Origin: CAWJHE01 sp963842455
GTDB taxonomy: Bacteria > Chloroflexota > Anaerolineae > Anaerolineales > UBA4823
Assembly: GCA_963842455.1 (NCBI GenBank)
Contig: CAWJHE010000006.1
Span: forward strand, 620,001 to 684,000
Reading direction: 5' to 3'
Length of the DNA: 64,000 bases
Position numbers and translations under genes: made by a program. The first letter of the stretch is position 1, and each line of letters starts with the position of its first letter. Of this stretch, positions 7,493 through 16,419 are shown piece after piece. The notes beneath the pieces were generated by a model. It did no database searches and was not told the origin of the DNA. It saw only the letters and a program-made list of their open reading frames with translations.

Positions 7493-10387
7493 TTATTCGG
7501 GATTAGTATAAATTTTTACTTGATTGCGCCCCGATTTTTTTGCCTGGTATAGGGCTGTATCTGCTTCGTCAATCAGGTGGTAAAAAGAGTTTGTGGTTGG
7601 TTTGATTTCAGCGATCCCAATGCTGACCGTCAAGTGCGAGATTCTTGTGTCACTTTGAAAATTTTGGGTGATTAGGGTTCTCAAACGTTCGGCAGCGTTG
7701 CATGCTTCTTCAAGTGAAGTCTCAACAAGAGCAATGACAAACTCTTCTCCTCCGTAACGTCCGAGAATATCGATCTCCCTGGTGTAAGTTTTGATGATTT
7801 GGGCAAGTTTTTTTAGAACAAAATCCCCCGTTTTATGTCCAAAAGCATCATTGATTTCCTTAAAGTGATCGATATCCAGTAACAATAAAGTTAGCGGCCG
7901 TTTGAGACGCCGGGCTCGAGAGAACTCTCTTTGCCCGAGGGCGAACAAATGGCGGCGGTTGAAGAGATTGGTTAGCGGATCCGTGATTGCCAGTTTTTGA
8001 ATTTCCCTGAACAGCTTTAGATTGTCTAATGCGATAGCGGCGTAGGAGGCCAACATTTCCAAAAGATGTTGGTCCTCTGCTTTGTATGCATCCGGCAGAT
8101 AGGACTGTGCTGAAAGCATTCCGATCACTTTCCCCCGCCGTCGCATCGGGACAGCCAGCACAGAACGGACTTGATCTGGATCGCCAAAGTGAAAGATGTC
8201 ATAACGAACTTCTGTATGCGTATCCTGGATGTAAATTGAATCCCCGGTTTGAATCACATGCCCGCTTAATCCTTTTGTGCTTGGAATGGTTTGTAATGGT
8301 GCGCGTCCGCTACGATCTATTAAGTAAACGGCTTGGATGGTATGGTTGCTTTCATCTAGCAAGGTTAATGCAAAAGCTTCTGCTGGCATTAGCTGGGCAG
8401 CAGCTTGATGAATAGCTTCATAGATACCTTCCGAGTCCAGGCTGGCGGAGACGATTTCTTGACTCACCCTGTGAAGGATCATCTGGCGGTCGCTGGCCTC
8501 TTTAGCATTCTTGAAGAGGGTAGCATTTTCTACGGCAATGGCAGCATGTTCAGCAAACTGTTTCAATGAAGTCTGGTCTGAATCGGAAAACTGACGGTCA
8601 TTTTTTTCATCCATGATGCCAATTGCGCCTACCACACGATCGCCAATCAAGAAAGGTGTTGCAATTACGGCATGCCATTTTCCACTGCTATACTGTGAGG
8701 AAGCATTCGACCAATTCTGATAATCTTTTACGCTGATGGTGCTTTTCGTTTGAACTGCTAAACCCATCGCACCTTCTCCCAGACCCATGCGTGTATTTTT
8801 ATAATCTTTCCCCATGTTGATGCTGGTCAGGATCACAATTTCCTGTTTAATACCATCGAAAAGACCCAGGTCACCGCCGGTTGCGTTCAGGAAACCGATC
8901 GCACGTTCCAATATAGTTCGAAGCAGTATGGATAACTCCAGCTCGGAGGAAAGCTCGGTTACCGTTGTGCGCAATGTATCCAGTTGATGGACGCGTTGGC
9001 GTTCGTAATCGTAGAGTTGAGCGTTTTCAATGGCAATGGCAGCCTGGTTGGCAAAGATCAGGGCTAACTCGGCATCTTCTTCGGTGTAGTAATTGGGTTG
9101 GGTTTTATCCAGATTCAACAGACCTAAGACCCTGTCCCTGGCGATCAAAGGCACTCCAAGCCAGCAGCGAATATAATCCGTATTTGGCATTCGATACCAG
9201 CGATTATCCTGATGGGTGTCTTTAATAATCACTGGGGACTTTTCCTCTAGAACCTGTTGAATATGAGGATAATTTTTAACAACCAATGGAATTTCTAGTT
9301 GTTCCTGCACCCGAAACCGGCGTTGCGCAGCCAGGATAATGTCCGCTTCACTGATTAGCATGATACAAGCACTGTCGTAATCCACCACTGTACCGAGTTG
9401 ATCTAAAATTTGATCTAAGACGGTAGCGTGATCCAGACTGGTATTGCGAATTTGCAGTAATTCCCTCAAAATTTTGGCCTGTTTGCGTTGTTTTTTCTCC
9501 AGGTTGGTTAGATGTTTGTTTTGTAAATAACTGGCTAACAATTGGGCAAAGTATGAGACCAGTTCCTCTTTGAGGAAATCAGGTACAGGTTTGGTCTCCA
9601 TTATTTGGAATATCAGCAAGCCAAAACACCTGGATTGGCTGAGGATCGGGATGAACTCGATGTCTTTTTGCGGGATGGAAATCCATTGTGGAAGTTGGTT
9701 AACGGTGAAATTTTGGGATCTGTGTTTTTCTAAAGATGTGTGTGTAACAGGAGAGCGAGCACATTCTTCAATCGCCTTGTGGATGATTGATAAGGTTTCC
9801 GGGCTGACATCCTGGAGCGAGGTGTTGCCCGAGATAAAAAAACCAGCATTTTGAGCAGCCTCAGCTCCCAGGATGCTAAGGGCGCATAATGGCGTCCCTA
9901 ATAGGAAAGCCAGATAATCGACTAAGATTTGATAGGTGGTTTTTTCTGACAAATCCAAGTCAAATAAGCGTTTGGCTGTTAGAGGCGCCCGGTGTTGTAT
10001 CTCCAGGAAAATACCCTGGGTGCCCACTTCAAAAGCGGAGGTGGGATTTTGCCATAAGACCACCCAGCCTGGGGTAGCTTTTTGGGAAAATGGAATAAAG
10101 TGCAACGCAACTGGCTGATTTTCTGCAGTGGTTTGGGCAGGGGATGAAAATATGAATGGTTGTTCTCTGGTGCCGATTTCTTGCCAGTTGTCACTGTCGA
10201 GAAAATCCACTCTGCCCATGTGCGGTCTGAAAAAGGTTGTGAGGGGTTGGCTATTTATTTCGTTTTTCGCATAGCCGAGATATTGACTGGATGCCTGATT
10301 GCAATTGACAATCACCTTGTTCTTGTCAATTTGCATAACCGGCATCTGCATCGGTTCAAAAATCAGGTCAAAAAGAATGCTTTCCAT
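7493..10387 (-). CDS. multi-sensor diguanylate cyclase (PAS, GAF repeats, GGDEF)
   Basis: A 964-residue soluble signalling protein predicted to make cyclic di-GMP. The N terminus (1-60) is PAS-like (NKVIVNCNQASSQYLGYAKNEI). Residues ~120-300 form a degenerate sensor region, possibly a divergent GAF. Three clear GAF domains follow at about 310-460, 470-630 and 640-790, each ending in an amphipathic linker helix (AAIAIENAQL, AAIAVENATL, AAIALDNLKL). The GGDEF domain (~800-960) has an intact active site GGEEF in RYGGEEFVIAL. It also has an RxxD inhibitory site (REID) exactly five residues before it, so product inhibition is expected. No transmembrane helix is evident, so the input is cytoplasmic. 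It stands alone, convergent with queA. Confidence 0.92.
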   Translation of the reverse strand: MESILFDLIFEPMQMPVMQIDKNKVIVNCNQASSQYLGYAKNEINSQPLTTFFRPHMGRVDFLDSDNWQEIGTREQPFIFSSPAQTTAENQPVALHFIPFSQKATPGWVVLWQNPTSAFEVGTQGIFLEIQHRAPLTAKRLFDLDLSEKTTYQILVDYLAFLLGTPLCALSILGAEAAQNAGFFISGNTSLQDVSPETLSIIHKAIEECARSPVTHTSLEKHRSQNFTVNQLPQWISIPQKDIEFIPILSQSRCFGLLIFQIMETKPVPDFLKEELVSYFAQLLASYLQNKHLTNLEKKQRKQAKILRELLQIRNTSLDHATVLDQILDQLGTVVDYDSACIMLISEADIILAAQRRFRVQEQLEIPLVVKNYPHIQQVLEEKSPVIIKDTHQDNRWYRMPNTDYIRCWLGVPLIARDRVLGLLNLDKTQPNYYTEEDAELALIFANQAAIAIENAQLYDYERQRVHQLDTLRTTVTELSSELELSILLRTILERAIGFLNATGGDLGLFDGIKQEIVILTSINMGKDYKNTRMGLGEGAMGLAVQTKSTISVKDYQNWSNASSQYSSGKWHAVIATPFLIGDRVVGAIGIMDEKNDRQFSDSDQTSLKQFAEHAAIAVENATLFKNAKEASDRQMILHRVSQEIVSASLDSEGIYEAIHQAAAQLMPAEAFALTLLDESNHTIQAVYLIDRSGRAPLQTIPSTKGLSGHVIQTGDSIYIQDTHTEVRYDIFHFGDPDQVRSVLAVPMRRRGKVIGMLSAQSYLPDAYKAEDQHLLEMLASYAAIALDNLKLFREIQKLAITDPLTNLFNRRHLFALGQREFSRARRLKRPLTLLLLDIDHFKEINDAFGHKTGDFVLKKLAQIIKTYTREIDILGRYGGEEFVIALVETSLEEACNAAERLRTLITQNFQSDTRISHLTVSIGIAEIKPTTNSFYHLIDEADTALYQAKKSGRNQVKIYTNPE

Positions 10388-10704
10388 AAATGGTTATCGT
10401 GATGCACCTGACAATTCCTGTTATTAAAACTTGACCCTTTTCATTTTGATGCTAAGGGTGGTTGAACCCTACTAGTGTGTGGAATGTCAACAAATTATAT
10501 ACCATAGTCGTAAAACTCGAAACTTTACAAATTTGTCGATCGAAATGGAGGAAAAAGTTATTCGGAGTAGAAAGGGAGCCTTGCTTGACAAAATTACAGA
10601 ACTTATCCTCATCAGCCAAGAGGCATAATCGCCGGATACACAAGCAGGGAGGGTATAATATTATTTTATCAAAAGAAATTCTATGACAAGAAAGAAGCGA
10701 CAAG
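10388..10704. other. intergenic region between cyclase and nucleoside phosphorylase
   Basis: A 317-base divergent gap. A TATAAT at 10654-10659 precedes the phosphorylase by about 45 bases and could be its -10, but no good -35 lies 16-18 bases before it. A consensus TTGACA at 10585-10590 has no -10 at the right distance. No convincing small gene or RNA was seen. Confidence 0.5.
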
Positions 10705-12012
10705 ATGATGCGAGCCGTTGATATCATTGCCAGGAAACGGGACCACCGGGAATTGAGCGAGCAAGAAATCCAATTTTTTATTCAAGCTTATGCTCAAGGA
10801 GACATTCCCGATTATCAAGCCTCTGCCTGGGCGATGGCCGTTTTATTAAATGGCATGTCGGCCCAAGAGACCAAAGACCTGACGCTGGCGATGGTAAATT
10901 CGGGTGAAACAATCGATCTAACCGGGGTTGTTCCTGTTGCTGTGGATAAACATTCGACCGGAGGGGTGGGGGACAAAACAACCCTGGTGGTAGAACCAAC
11001 CGTCGCAGCTTGTGGGCTGGCGGTGGGGAAAATGTCAGGCCGCGGCCTGGGTTATAGCGGCGGGACCCTGGATAAAATGGAGTCCATCCCCGGTTTTCGC
11101 ACTGACCTCAGCCGCGATGAGTTCTTGGAGCAGTTAAGCACGGTTGGGCTGGTGCTGACCGGGCAGACAGGAGACCTTGCGCCAGCGGACGGCAAACTGT
11201 ATGCGCTCAGGGACGTGACTGCCACAGTCCCATCTATTCCTTTGATTGCCTCTTCGGTGATGAGCAAAAAGATTGCAGCTGGAGCGCAGTGTATCGTGCT
11301 GGATGTGAAAATCGGCGATGGCGCCTTTATGAAAGATGAGCAGGAAGCGCGCCAGCTTTCTGAGTTGATGGTTTCGATCGCCAAACTGGCTGATCGCAAA
11401 GCGGTAGCCCTACTATCCGATATGAACCAACCTCTAGGCTGTGCCGTTGGCAATGCTTTAGAGGTGAAAGAAGCGATCGACACACTGCATGGAAAAGGTC
11501 CGCAAGATTTTTATAAACACTGCCTGGAGGTCGCTGCGCATATGTTAGCGCTTGGCGGGTTTGCTTCTGATGAAAATGCGGGGCGTGATATGGCTTCTGC
11601 TGCTATTCAGGATGGGCGCGCCTGGGAAAAATTCAGGCTCTTGGTCAAGTCTCAGGGGGGCGATGTGACCTATGTCGACAATCCGGAGTTGCTGCCGCGC
11701 TCGTCAATCATTGAAACAGTTCGCGCCCCGCAAAGCGGGTATCTTGCCCAAATCAACGCCCGGATTGTTGGTGAGACAGCCGTGGTCTTGGGGGCGGGAA
11801 GAGCGCGCAAAGAAGACTCTATCGATCACGCAGTGGGAATCGTGGTTCACCATAATGTTGGCGATTATGTCGAAGCCGGCCAGGCTTTATTTACTTTGCA
11901 TGTCAACCAAGAGGAGTTAATCCCAGAAGCCAGGCAGGCGCTGCTCTCAGCGCATCACTGGAGCCAGTCTCCGGTAGAGCCTTTGCCCCTTTTCTACGGA
12001 GTGGTGCGCTAA
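10705..12012 (+). CDS. pdp: pyrimidine-nucleoside (thymidine/uridine) phosphorylase
   Basis: Cleaves uridine, thymidine and deoxyuridine with phosphate to the free base plus (deoxy)ribose-1-phosphate. The 435 residues match the Pdp/DeoA family. Seen are the phosphate-binding KHSTGGVGDKTTLVV, KMSGRGLGYSGGTLDKME, SSVMSKKIAAGAQCIVLDVKIGDGAFM (residues ~185-212), and a C-terminal biotinyl-like domain (HHNVGDYVEAGQALFTLHV). Two adjacent ATGs (10705, 10708) are possible starts. The Shine-Dalgarno is weak. With upp it completes uridine-to-UMP salvage. pdp is preferred over deoA because of the Pdp-like SSVMSKKIA segment, but the two are hard to separate by eye. Confidence 0.92.
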   Translation: MMRAVDIIARKRDHRELSEQEIQFFIQAYAQGDIPDYQASAWAMAVLLNGMSAQETKDLTLAMVNSGETIDLTGVVPVAVDKHSTGGVGDKTTLVVEPTVAACGLAVGKMSGRGLGYSGGTLDKMESIPGFRTDLSRDEFLEQLSTVGLVLTGQTGDLAPADGKLYALRDVTATVPSIPLIASSVMSKKIAAGAQCIVLDVKIGDGAFMKDEQEARQLSELMVSIAKLADRKAVALLSDMNQPLGCAVGNALEVKEAIDTLHGKGPQDFYKHCLEVAAHMLALGGFASDENAGRDMASAAIQDGRAWEKFRLLVKSQGGDVTYVDNPELLPRSSIIETVRAPQSGYLAQINARIVGETAVVLGAGRARKEDSIDHAVGIVVHHNVGDYVEAGQALFTLHVNQEELIPEARQALLSAHHWSQSPVEPLPLFYGVVR

Positions 12013-12027
12013 GCGGACCGGCTTTTG

Positions 12028-13089
12028 TCAAACAATTTCAATAAGTTCTTCGGGTTTCCTGGCAAAATTCTGTGCTCTGCTCGGATTCTCTGTCAGGGCG
12101 CTCAAGGTTTCGTTGAGTAAACGGTTGGCCGGGGTTGGAATTCCCAATCGCTCGCCATGCCTGACGACAGCACCGTTCAGATAATCTACTTCACTTTTTC
12201 CTCTGCCGCTGTGAAAATCAATATGGAAGGAAGGCATTTTTTGTCCGCGCCCGCCCCCGACAGCACGCCCCAGTAACGGGCGCGACAGCCAGGCCGGCAG
12301 CCAGCGAATGCTGAAAGCCAGCAAGCGCACGGGTGTGGCAGGTAGATCTACTGCCTGGATCCCCAATGCGCGCATAACCTGTAAAGTCTCACGCAATTGA
12401 GCCAGCTCCAAGCGGTAAAGCCCTGGATGGGCGAAGATTTCTGCTGGCGCCATATCCAGGATGGCGGAGGTTGCATTCGCGAGCAGGTTGGTCAACATTT
12501 TGGACCATTTCATATCCTCAGCTTTGGAAAACAACAAGGTATTGAGACCTGCAGCATGCATAGCCTGGGCAAGGCGGTTGGATAATGGATGACCCGCTGC
12601 CACGCCGCTGCCCCGCATGCGTTCCAGGACAATATGGCCTGTTTCTCGTCTGCCGATGGCGCTGGTCACCGTCGCAGCGATTACCCTATCTTTTCCCAGG
12701 AATTCTGCGATTACTGCTTCATTGTCGACGCCATTCTGCAGGCAAAGCATGCTCGGCAGCCGATCGTGGTAGGGTTGCATGGACTCCAAAGCAGGACGCG
12801 TATCGAAAGATTTTAGCGCAAAAAGGGCGACATCAAACGGGCCAAGCTCCAAGGCTGCATCCAGGCTGGCGACGATGGTCGGGTTGGGGAGCTTATGGAT
12901 GACCCCGGCGATTTCCAGTTTCATGCCTTGCTGGTTCAATTGCTGAGCAACATCAGGTCTTTCCAGATAGACAACACGGTGACCGGACAAGATCAGGCTG
13001 CCGCCAATATAAGTGCCAATCGCACCAGCGCCAAAGGATAATACCTTGAGGTTTGGCGAGTTAGAATTGTTCGGAAGGGGCAGAGTCAT
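12028..13089 (-). CDS. panE: 2-dehydropantoate 2-reductase family protein
   Basis: NADPH-dependent reductase of the PanE/ApbA family (ketopantoate to pantoate, coenzyme A synthesis). The 353 residues have an N-terminal Rossmann motif GAGAIGTYIGG, ALKSFDT and LQNGVDNE in the nucleotide domain. The helical domain has KWSKMLTNLLANATSAI, whose first Lys fits the catalytic base, and FHSGRGKSEVDYLNGAVV. The ATG at 13089 is chosen because GGAG lies six bases upstream. A TTG 12 bases earlier would overlap that site. It is somewhat longer than E. coli PanE (~300), so a paralogue with another 2-oxoacid substrate is possible. It follows lysA on the same strand with a 47-base gap. Confidence 0.8.
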   Translation of the reverse strand: MTLPLPNNSNSPNLKVLSFGAGAIGTYIGGSLILSGHRVVYLERPDVAQQLNQQGMKLEIAGVIHKLPNPTIVASLDAALELGPFDVALFALKSFDTRPALESMQPYHDRLPSMLCLQNGVDNEAVIAEFLGKDRVIAATVTSAIGRRETGHIVLERMRGSGVAAGHPLSNRLAQAMHAAGLNTLLFSKAEDMKWSKMLTNLLANATSAILDMAPAEIFAHPGLYRLELAQLRETLQVMRALGIQAVDLPATPVRLLAFSIRWLPAWLSRPLLGRAVGGGRGQKMPSFHIDFHSGRGKSEVDYLNGAVVRHGERLGIPTPANRLLNETLSALTENPSRAQNFARKPEELIEIV

Positions 13090-13136
13090 GGATGGCTCCA
13101 ATCTGTGTCGGTTAGGTTTGGCAGGTCTATTTCGTG

Positions 13137-14477
13137 TTACTCGGGTAAGCTGTGATCACGGCGGTAAAGACTTTCTTTGCTCTCGCGTTCTTGGATCAGG
13201 TGAGCAGCTCCGTCCCGCAGCCAGAGAACGGCAGGCTTACAAGCGCCATTGTAATTGCTGGCCATGCTCAAATGGTATGCACCGCTTACAGGTATGGCGA
13301 TCAGCTCACCGGCTTCAATTTCTGGCAAATTCAGGTTCTTGATCAGGATGTCGCCGCTCTCGCAGTAGGGGCCAGCAATCCAGGTGGGGGTCAGAGCTGG
13401 GCGATGCGGTTGCGCCACAGGTAGTGCTGAATAGCGGGCATTGTAAAGGGCGGGGCGAGGATTATCTGCCATACCGCCATCAATTAACAACCAGCGAATA
13501 TGGGCAGATTGTTTGACAGCGCCTACCCGGTAGATTGCGACACCAGCCCTGGCGACCAGGCTGCGACCCGGTTCCAGTTGCAAGCGGGGCATGGGCAGAT
13601 TGCGATGGCGGCATCCCCGCACGATGTGCTCACACACAAACCGCACGTATGCTTCTATGGTCGGATGGGGTAGGTCGTCTTCATGGTAGGGCACACCCCA
13701 ACCACCGCCAGGGCTGATCACTCCCGGAAGCCAGTTGTATTGCTTATACAACCCGAGAACCAGGTCCAGGGCTGTTTCGATGGCGGGCGCCACGGGGGCT
13801 GGATCGTGAAAGTGCGATCCCTGGTGAAAGTGCAGACCGGTCAGAGGCAGGTTGTTCGCCAGGCATTGGCTGACTGCTACGATGATTTCTTCAGGGCTCA
13901 TACCGAACTTGCTGTCCGCCTGTCCGGTTTGGGTATGTTGGTGTGTATCCACAGACAAGCCAGGGCGCAGCCGCAACCAAAGCTCAGGGATACTGGATGC
14001 GCCAGAACGAGCAATCTGGATGATGTGCTGTAACTCGACCAGGTTATCTACCACGATTACGCCTGCCTGATGGAAAGCCGCCTGTAAATCTTGTTCTGAT
14101 TTATTAACGCCGTGGACGAGGATTTCACCTGGTTTTAGCCCAGCTTGTGCAGCGACTGCTAGCTCATTTGCACCGGTGCAATCCAACAGCAGTTTTTGGC
14201 GCTGAGACCATTGGGCGATAGCTGTGCATAAAAAGGCTTTGCCAGCATAAGTGATGCCACTTTCAACCGGATAATACTGGCTTAAAGCCTGACGGTATTC
14301 CTGAACGGTTGCCTGCAGGGTGGCTTGGTCATAAAGATATAAGGGTGTGCCGAATTCCAAGGCTAACTGCTGCAAGTCGCAGTTGGCAATGCTCAGGCTG
14401 GATGGATGACTCTCGGTGTGGACACGAGCTGAGATGGGGAAGAGCTGCAGTCTTTGTTGGAGCGTGTCTGCGCTCAT
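13137..14477 (-). CDS. lysA: diaminopimelate decarboxylase-like PLP enzyme
   Basis: Fold-type III PLP decarboxylase, most like LysA, which converts meso-diaminopimelate to lysine. The 446 residues show the Schiff-base lysine in TYAGKAFLCTA, the HQGSHFHDP segment, the glycine-rich PLP-phosphate loop SPGGGWGVPY, EPGRSLV, and the CESGD active-site cysteine motif. The ATG at 14477 overlaps the fmt stop in the ATGA arrangement, so it is preferred to the ATG nine bases earlier (14486). This implies translational coupling. A related ornithine/arginine-type decarboxylase cannot be fully excluded, but CESGD and EPGR fit LysA. Coupling of fmt to lysA is unusual. Confidence 0.85.
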   Translation of the reverse strand: MSADTLQQRLQLFPISARVHTESHPSSLSIANCDLQQLALEFGTPLYLYDQATLQATVQEYRQALSQYYPVESGITYAGKAFLCTAIAQWSQRQKLLLDCTGANELAVAAQAGLKPGEILVHGVNKSEQDLQAAFHQAGVIVVDNLVELQHIIQIARSGASSIPELWLRLRPGLSVDTHQHTQTGQADSKFGMSPEEIIVAVSQCLANNLPLTGLHFHQGSHFHDPAPVAPAIETALDLVLGLYKQYNWLPGVISPGGGWGVPYHEDDLPHPTIEAYVRFVCEHIVRGCRHRNLPMPRLQLEPGRSLVARAGVAIYRVGAVKQSAHIRWLLIDGGMADNPRPALYNARYSALPVAQPHRPALTPTWIAGPYCESGDILIKNLNLPEIEAGELIAIPVSGAYHLSMASNYNGACKPAVLWLRDGAAHLIQERESKESLYRRDHSLPE

Positions 14478-15394
14478 GCAGTCCAATTCCTGGCGCCGGC
14501 TAAGAAAGATTTCCCGTCCATGGCTTTTTTACCGGCGGGCTGCAAGTTTTCGAGCACCAGGTAACCATCGGCAGTAGCGATCGCTGGATAACCGTCCACA
14601 ATGGCGTGTTGACCAGTTGCGTGCGCTTGAGAAGCCCTCAATGCAGCTCTGGCTTGGTGGATTTTCAATGGCTGGTCTTGCCAGATGGTGAATGCCCCCG
14701 GCCAGGGACTGAAGGCGCGCACCTTGTTGGCTAAGGACATCGCTGGCTGGCAAAAATCGAGCTCGCCATCTTCTTTTTTGAGCATGGAGGCGTAGGTAGC
14801 CTGGCTTTCTTCCTGTGACTGGGGGGACAGGCTGCCATCCAGTATGCCTGGCAGGGTGTCCAGCAAAATGTCGGCGCCTAACCTTGCCAGTCGCTGGCTC
14901 AGGCTGGCAGCCGTGTCATCGGGTTGGATTTCGTGAGCTTGCTTGCAATAAACCGGACCAGTATCGATACCAGCATCCAAGCGCATGATGCTCACCCCTG
15001 TCTCCCGGTCGCCGTGCAAAATGGCTGCCTGGACAGGGGCTGCTCCGCGCCAGCGCGGCAGCAAGGAGGCGTGCACGTTAATACAACCGGAAGGGGGCAA
15101 CTCCAGCACATCCTGGCGTAGAATCTGGCCGAAGGCGACCACCACAATCACATCCGGCGCCCAGTCCCGTAGCTGTTGCATGGCTTCTGGCTGGCGGATG
15201 CGGACCGGCTGCATGAGCGGCAGACCTAATTGTAGCGCCAGGGTCTTGACGGGAGGCGGCGCCAGGTTGCGGCCACGCCCAGCTGGTCGATCGGGTTGGG
15301 TGACCACGCCGGCGATGGTGTAGCCGTGCGCCAGGCCTTCCAGAGATGGAACGGCAAATTCGGGCGAACCCATGAAGACTATTCGTTTATCCAT
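14474..15394 (-). CDS. fmt: methionyl-tRNA formyltransferase
   Basis: Formylates initiator Met-tRNA using 10-formyl-THF. From the ATG at 15394 it has 306 residues, normal for Fmt. The N terminus is RIVFMGSPEFAVPSLEGL. The catalytic and folate segment NVHASLLPRWRGAAPVQAAI is intact, with GVSIMRLDAGIDTGPV and the C-terminal OB-fold tail. A longer start at 15415 would add MYAKIAL, which is not family-like. It is the first gene of a minus-strand run fmt-lysA-panE and is separated from tRNA-Leu by a hairpin terminator. Confidence 0.95.
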   Translation of the reverse strand: MDKRIVFMGSPEFAVPSLEGLAHGYTIAGVVTQPDRPAGRGRNLAPPPVKTLALQLGLPLMQPVRIRQPEAMQQLRDWAPDVIVVVAFGQILRQDVLELPPSGCINVHASLLPRWRGAAPVQAAILHGDRETGVSIMRLDAGIDTGPVYCKQAHEIQPDDTAASLSQRLARLGADILLDTLPGILDGSLSPQSQEESQATYASMLKKEDGELDFCQPAMSLANKVRAFSPWPGAFTIWQDQPLKIHQARAALRASQAHATGQHAIVDGYPAIATADGYLVLENLQPAGKKAMDGKSFLAGARNWTA

Positions 15395-15470
15395 AAGTGC
15401 GATTTTAGCATACACAAGGTGTAAACAGGGTTGGATTCAAGTTAAATGGTTCATTTGAGTTGTGCTCATT

Positions 15471-15500
15471 TAAAAAATAGAAGTCTCAGATGTGAGACTT
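15471..15500 (-). terminator. Rho-independent terminator after tRNA-Leu
   Basis: Perfect 8-bp stem AAGTCTCA/TGAGACTT with a GATG loop at 15481-15500. On the minus strand it is followed after CTA by six T (15477-15472). It lies 52 bases past the tRNA-Leu 3' end and upstream of fmt, so it should end tRNA transcription. Confidence 0.75.
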
Positions 15501-15551
15501 CAGAGCGAGCAAGGACTTTTGTAAAAAAACAAGGATTGTTTGGTTAGCTAA

Positions 15552-15636
15552 TGGGGCGGGTGGGAATCGAACCCACAAGGGTGTTTAGCCCGGAGGATTT
15601 TAAGTCCCCTGCGTCTGCCAGTTCCGCCACCGCCCC
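15552..15636 (-). tRNA. tRNA-Leu (anticodon TAA)
   Basis: The minus strand gives GGGGCGG at the 5' end pairing with CCGCCCC, then discriminator A. The anticodon stem-loop has CTTAAAA with anticodon TAA. A variable arm of class II length and the TTCGATTCC T-loop are present. It is about 85 nt, as expected for tRNA-Leu. CCA is not encoded. A TTGACC followed by GAAAAT about 17 bases later on the minus strand, just upstream, may be its promoter. Confidence 0.95.
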
Positions 15637-15662
15637 TTAGCGATGCCTATTTTCACACAGAC

Positions 15663-16331
15663 TTAATATTTGGTCAAGAGGTTTGGGAAGACTTTCTTGG
15701 TCCAAACTGCATAACGGGAATAAAAGTGCACCAGGGGAGATGAAAGCTGGGTTTTGAAATGGGCTTGCCGAATTGAAGCCCTGAGCTCATCTGCTGTGCT
15801 GAATTCGGGCAGCAGCATCACAGCGCGCCCAAGCTCAAAAATGGCATGCGCATCGGAGCCGGCGGTCCCGGCTAACTGGTGTTGCTGTGCGAAAGCCTGC
15901 GCCTGCTGGTTGGCTTGTGCGGACATACAGCGGGCGTTAAAGGTTTCGATGGCATCCACGTAAGGGATGATTTTTTCCAATTCGCTCTGCTTCCAGTAGC
16001 CACCGCGATAATGGTCGAATGGGTGCGAGACACTGATAAAGGCTTCCTGTTCTTTCAGGCGCTCAATGGCTTGCATGGGCGTCAAGCCAGAGGGAATTTC
16101 TTCCTGGATAAAGGCTGCCAACAGCTCACCCTGTGTGGTCATAATTTCCTCGCCGATGATAACCCGTTGGGGATCGAGAGCCTGGGCAGCCAGGGCGCCG
16201 CGGGTGGTGTTGTGGTCGGTGATCACAATCCTGTCGATGCCTTTTTTCCGGCAAGCCGCCAGGATTTTTTCGGGAGAAGACAGGCTGTCTTTAGAGAAGA
16301 TGGTGTGGCTGTGGAATTCGACGCTTAGCAT
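15663..16331 (-). CDS. PHP-domain metal-dependent phosphoesterase
   Basis: A 222-residue single-domain PHP protein. The metal-binding pattern is visible: HSHT at residues 7-10, VITDHNTTRGA, the GEEIMT strand, SVSHPFDHYRGG, and GSDAHAIFELGRAV near residue 160. Members hydrolyse phosphoesters such as nucleotide phosphates, histidinol phosphate or 3',5'-pADP. The specific substrate cannot be assigned. It is longer than a minimal PHP domain, with a basic C-terminal tail. It sits downstream of the DUF362 gene, but a terminator lies between them. Confidence 0.85.
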   Translation of the reverse strand: MLSVEFHSHTIFSKDSLSSPEKILAACRKKGIDRIVITDHNTTRGALAAQALDPQRVIIGEEIMTTQGELLAAFIQEEIPSGLTPMQAIERLKEQEAFISVSHPFDHYRGGYWKQSELEKIIPYVDAIETFNARCMSAQANQQAQAFAQQHQLAGTAGSDAHAIFELGRAVMLLPEFSTADELRASIRQAHFKTQLSSPLVHFYSRYAVWTKKVFPNLLTKY

Positions 16332-16355
16332 TCGAGAAGTGTTGCCTTTGATGAG

Positions 16356-16401
16356 AAAAAAGCCCGCCCGGTGAAGCTGTGAGAGCCTGGTCCAGGCGGG
16401 G
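16356..16401 (-). terminator. terminator after the DUF362 gene
   Basis: On the minus strand CCCGCC (16400-16395) pairs with GGCGGG (16368-16363) and is followed by six T (16361-16356). An inner GCCTGG/CCAGGC hairpin sits in the loop. It starts about 20 bases after the corrected stop of the DUF362 gene. Confidence 0.65.
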
Positions 16402-16419
16402 ATCTTCTGAGAAAAAGGA

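Noticed and set aside
10452..10727. Minus-strand 91-residue frame overlapping the phosphorylase start
   Set aside because: No ribosome site and no family; overlaps the likely promoter.
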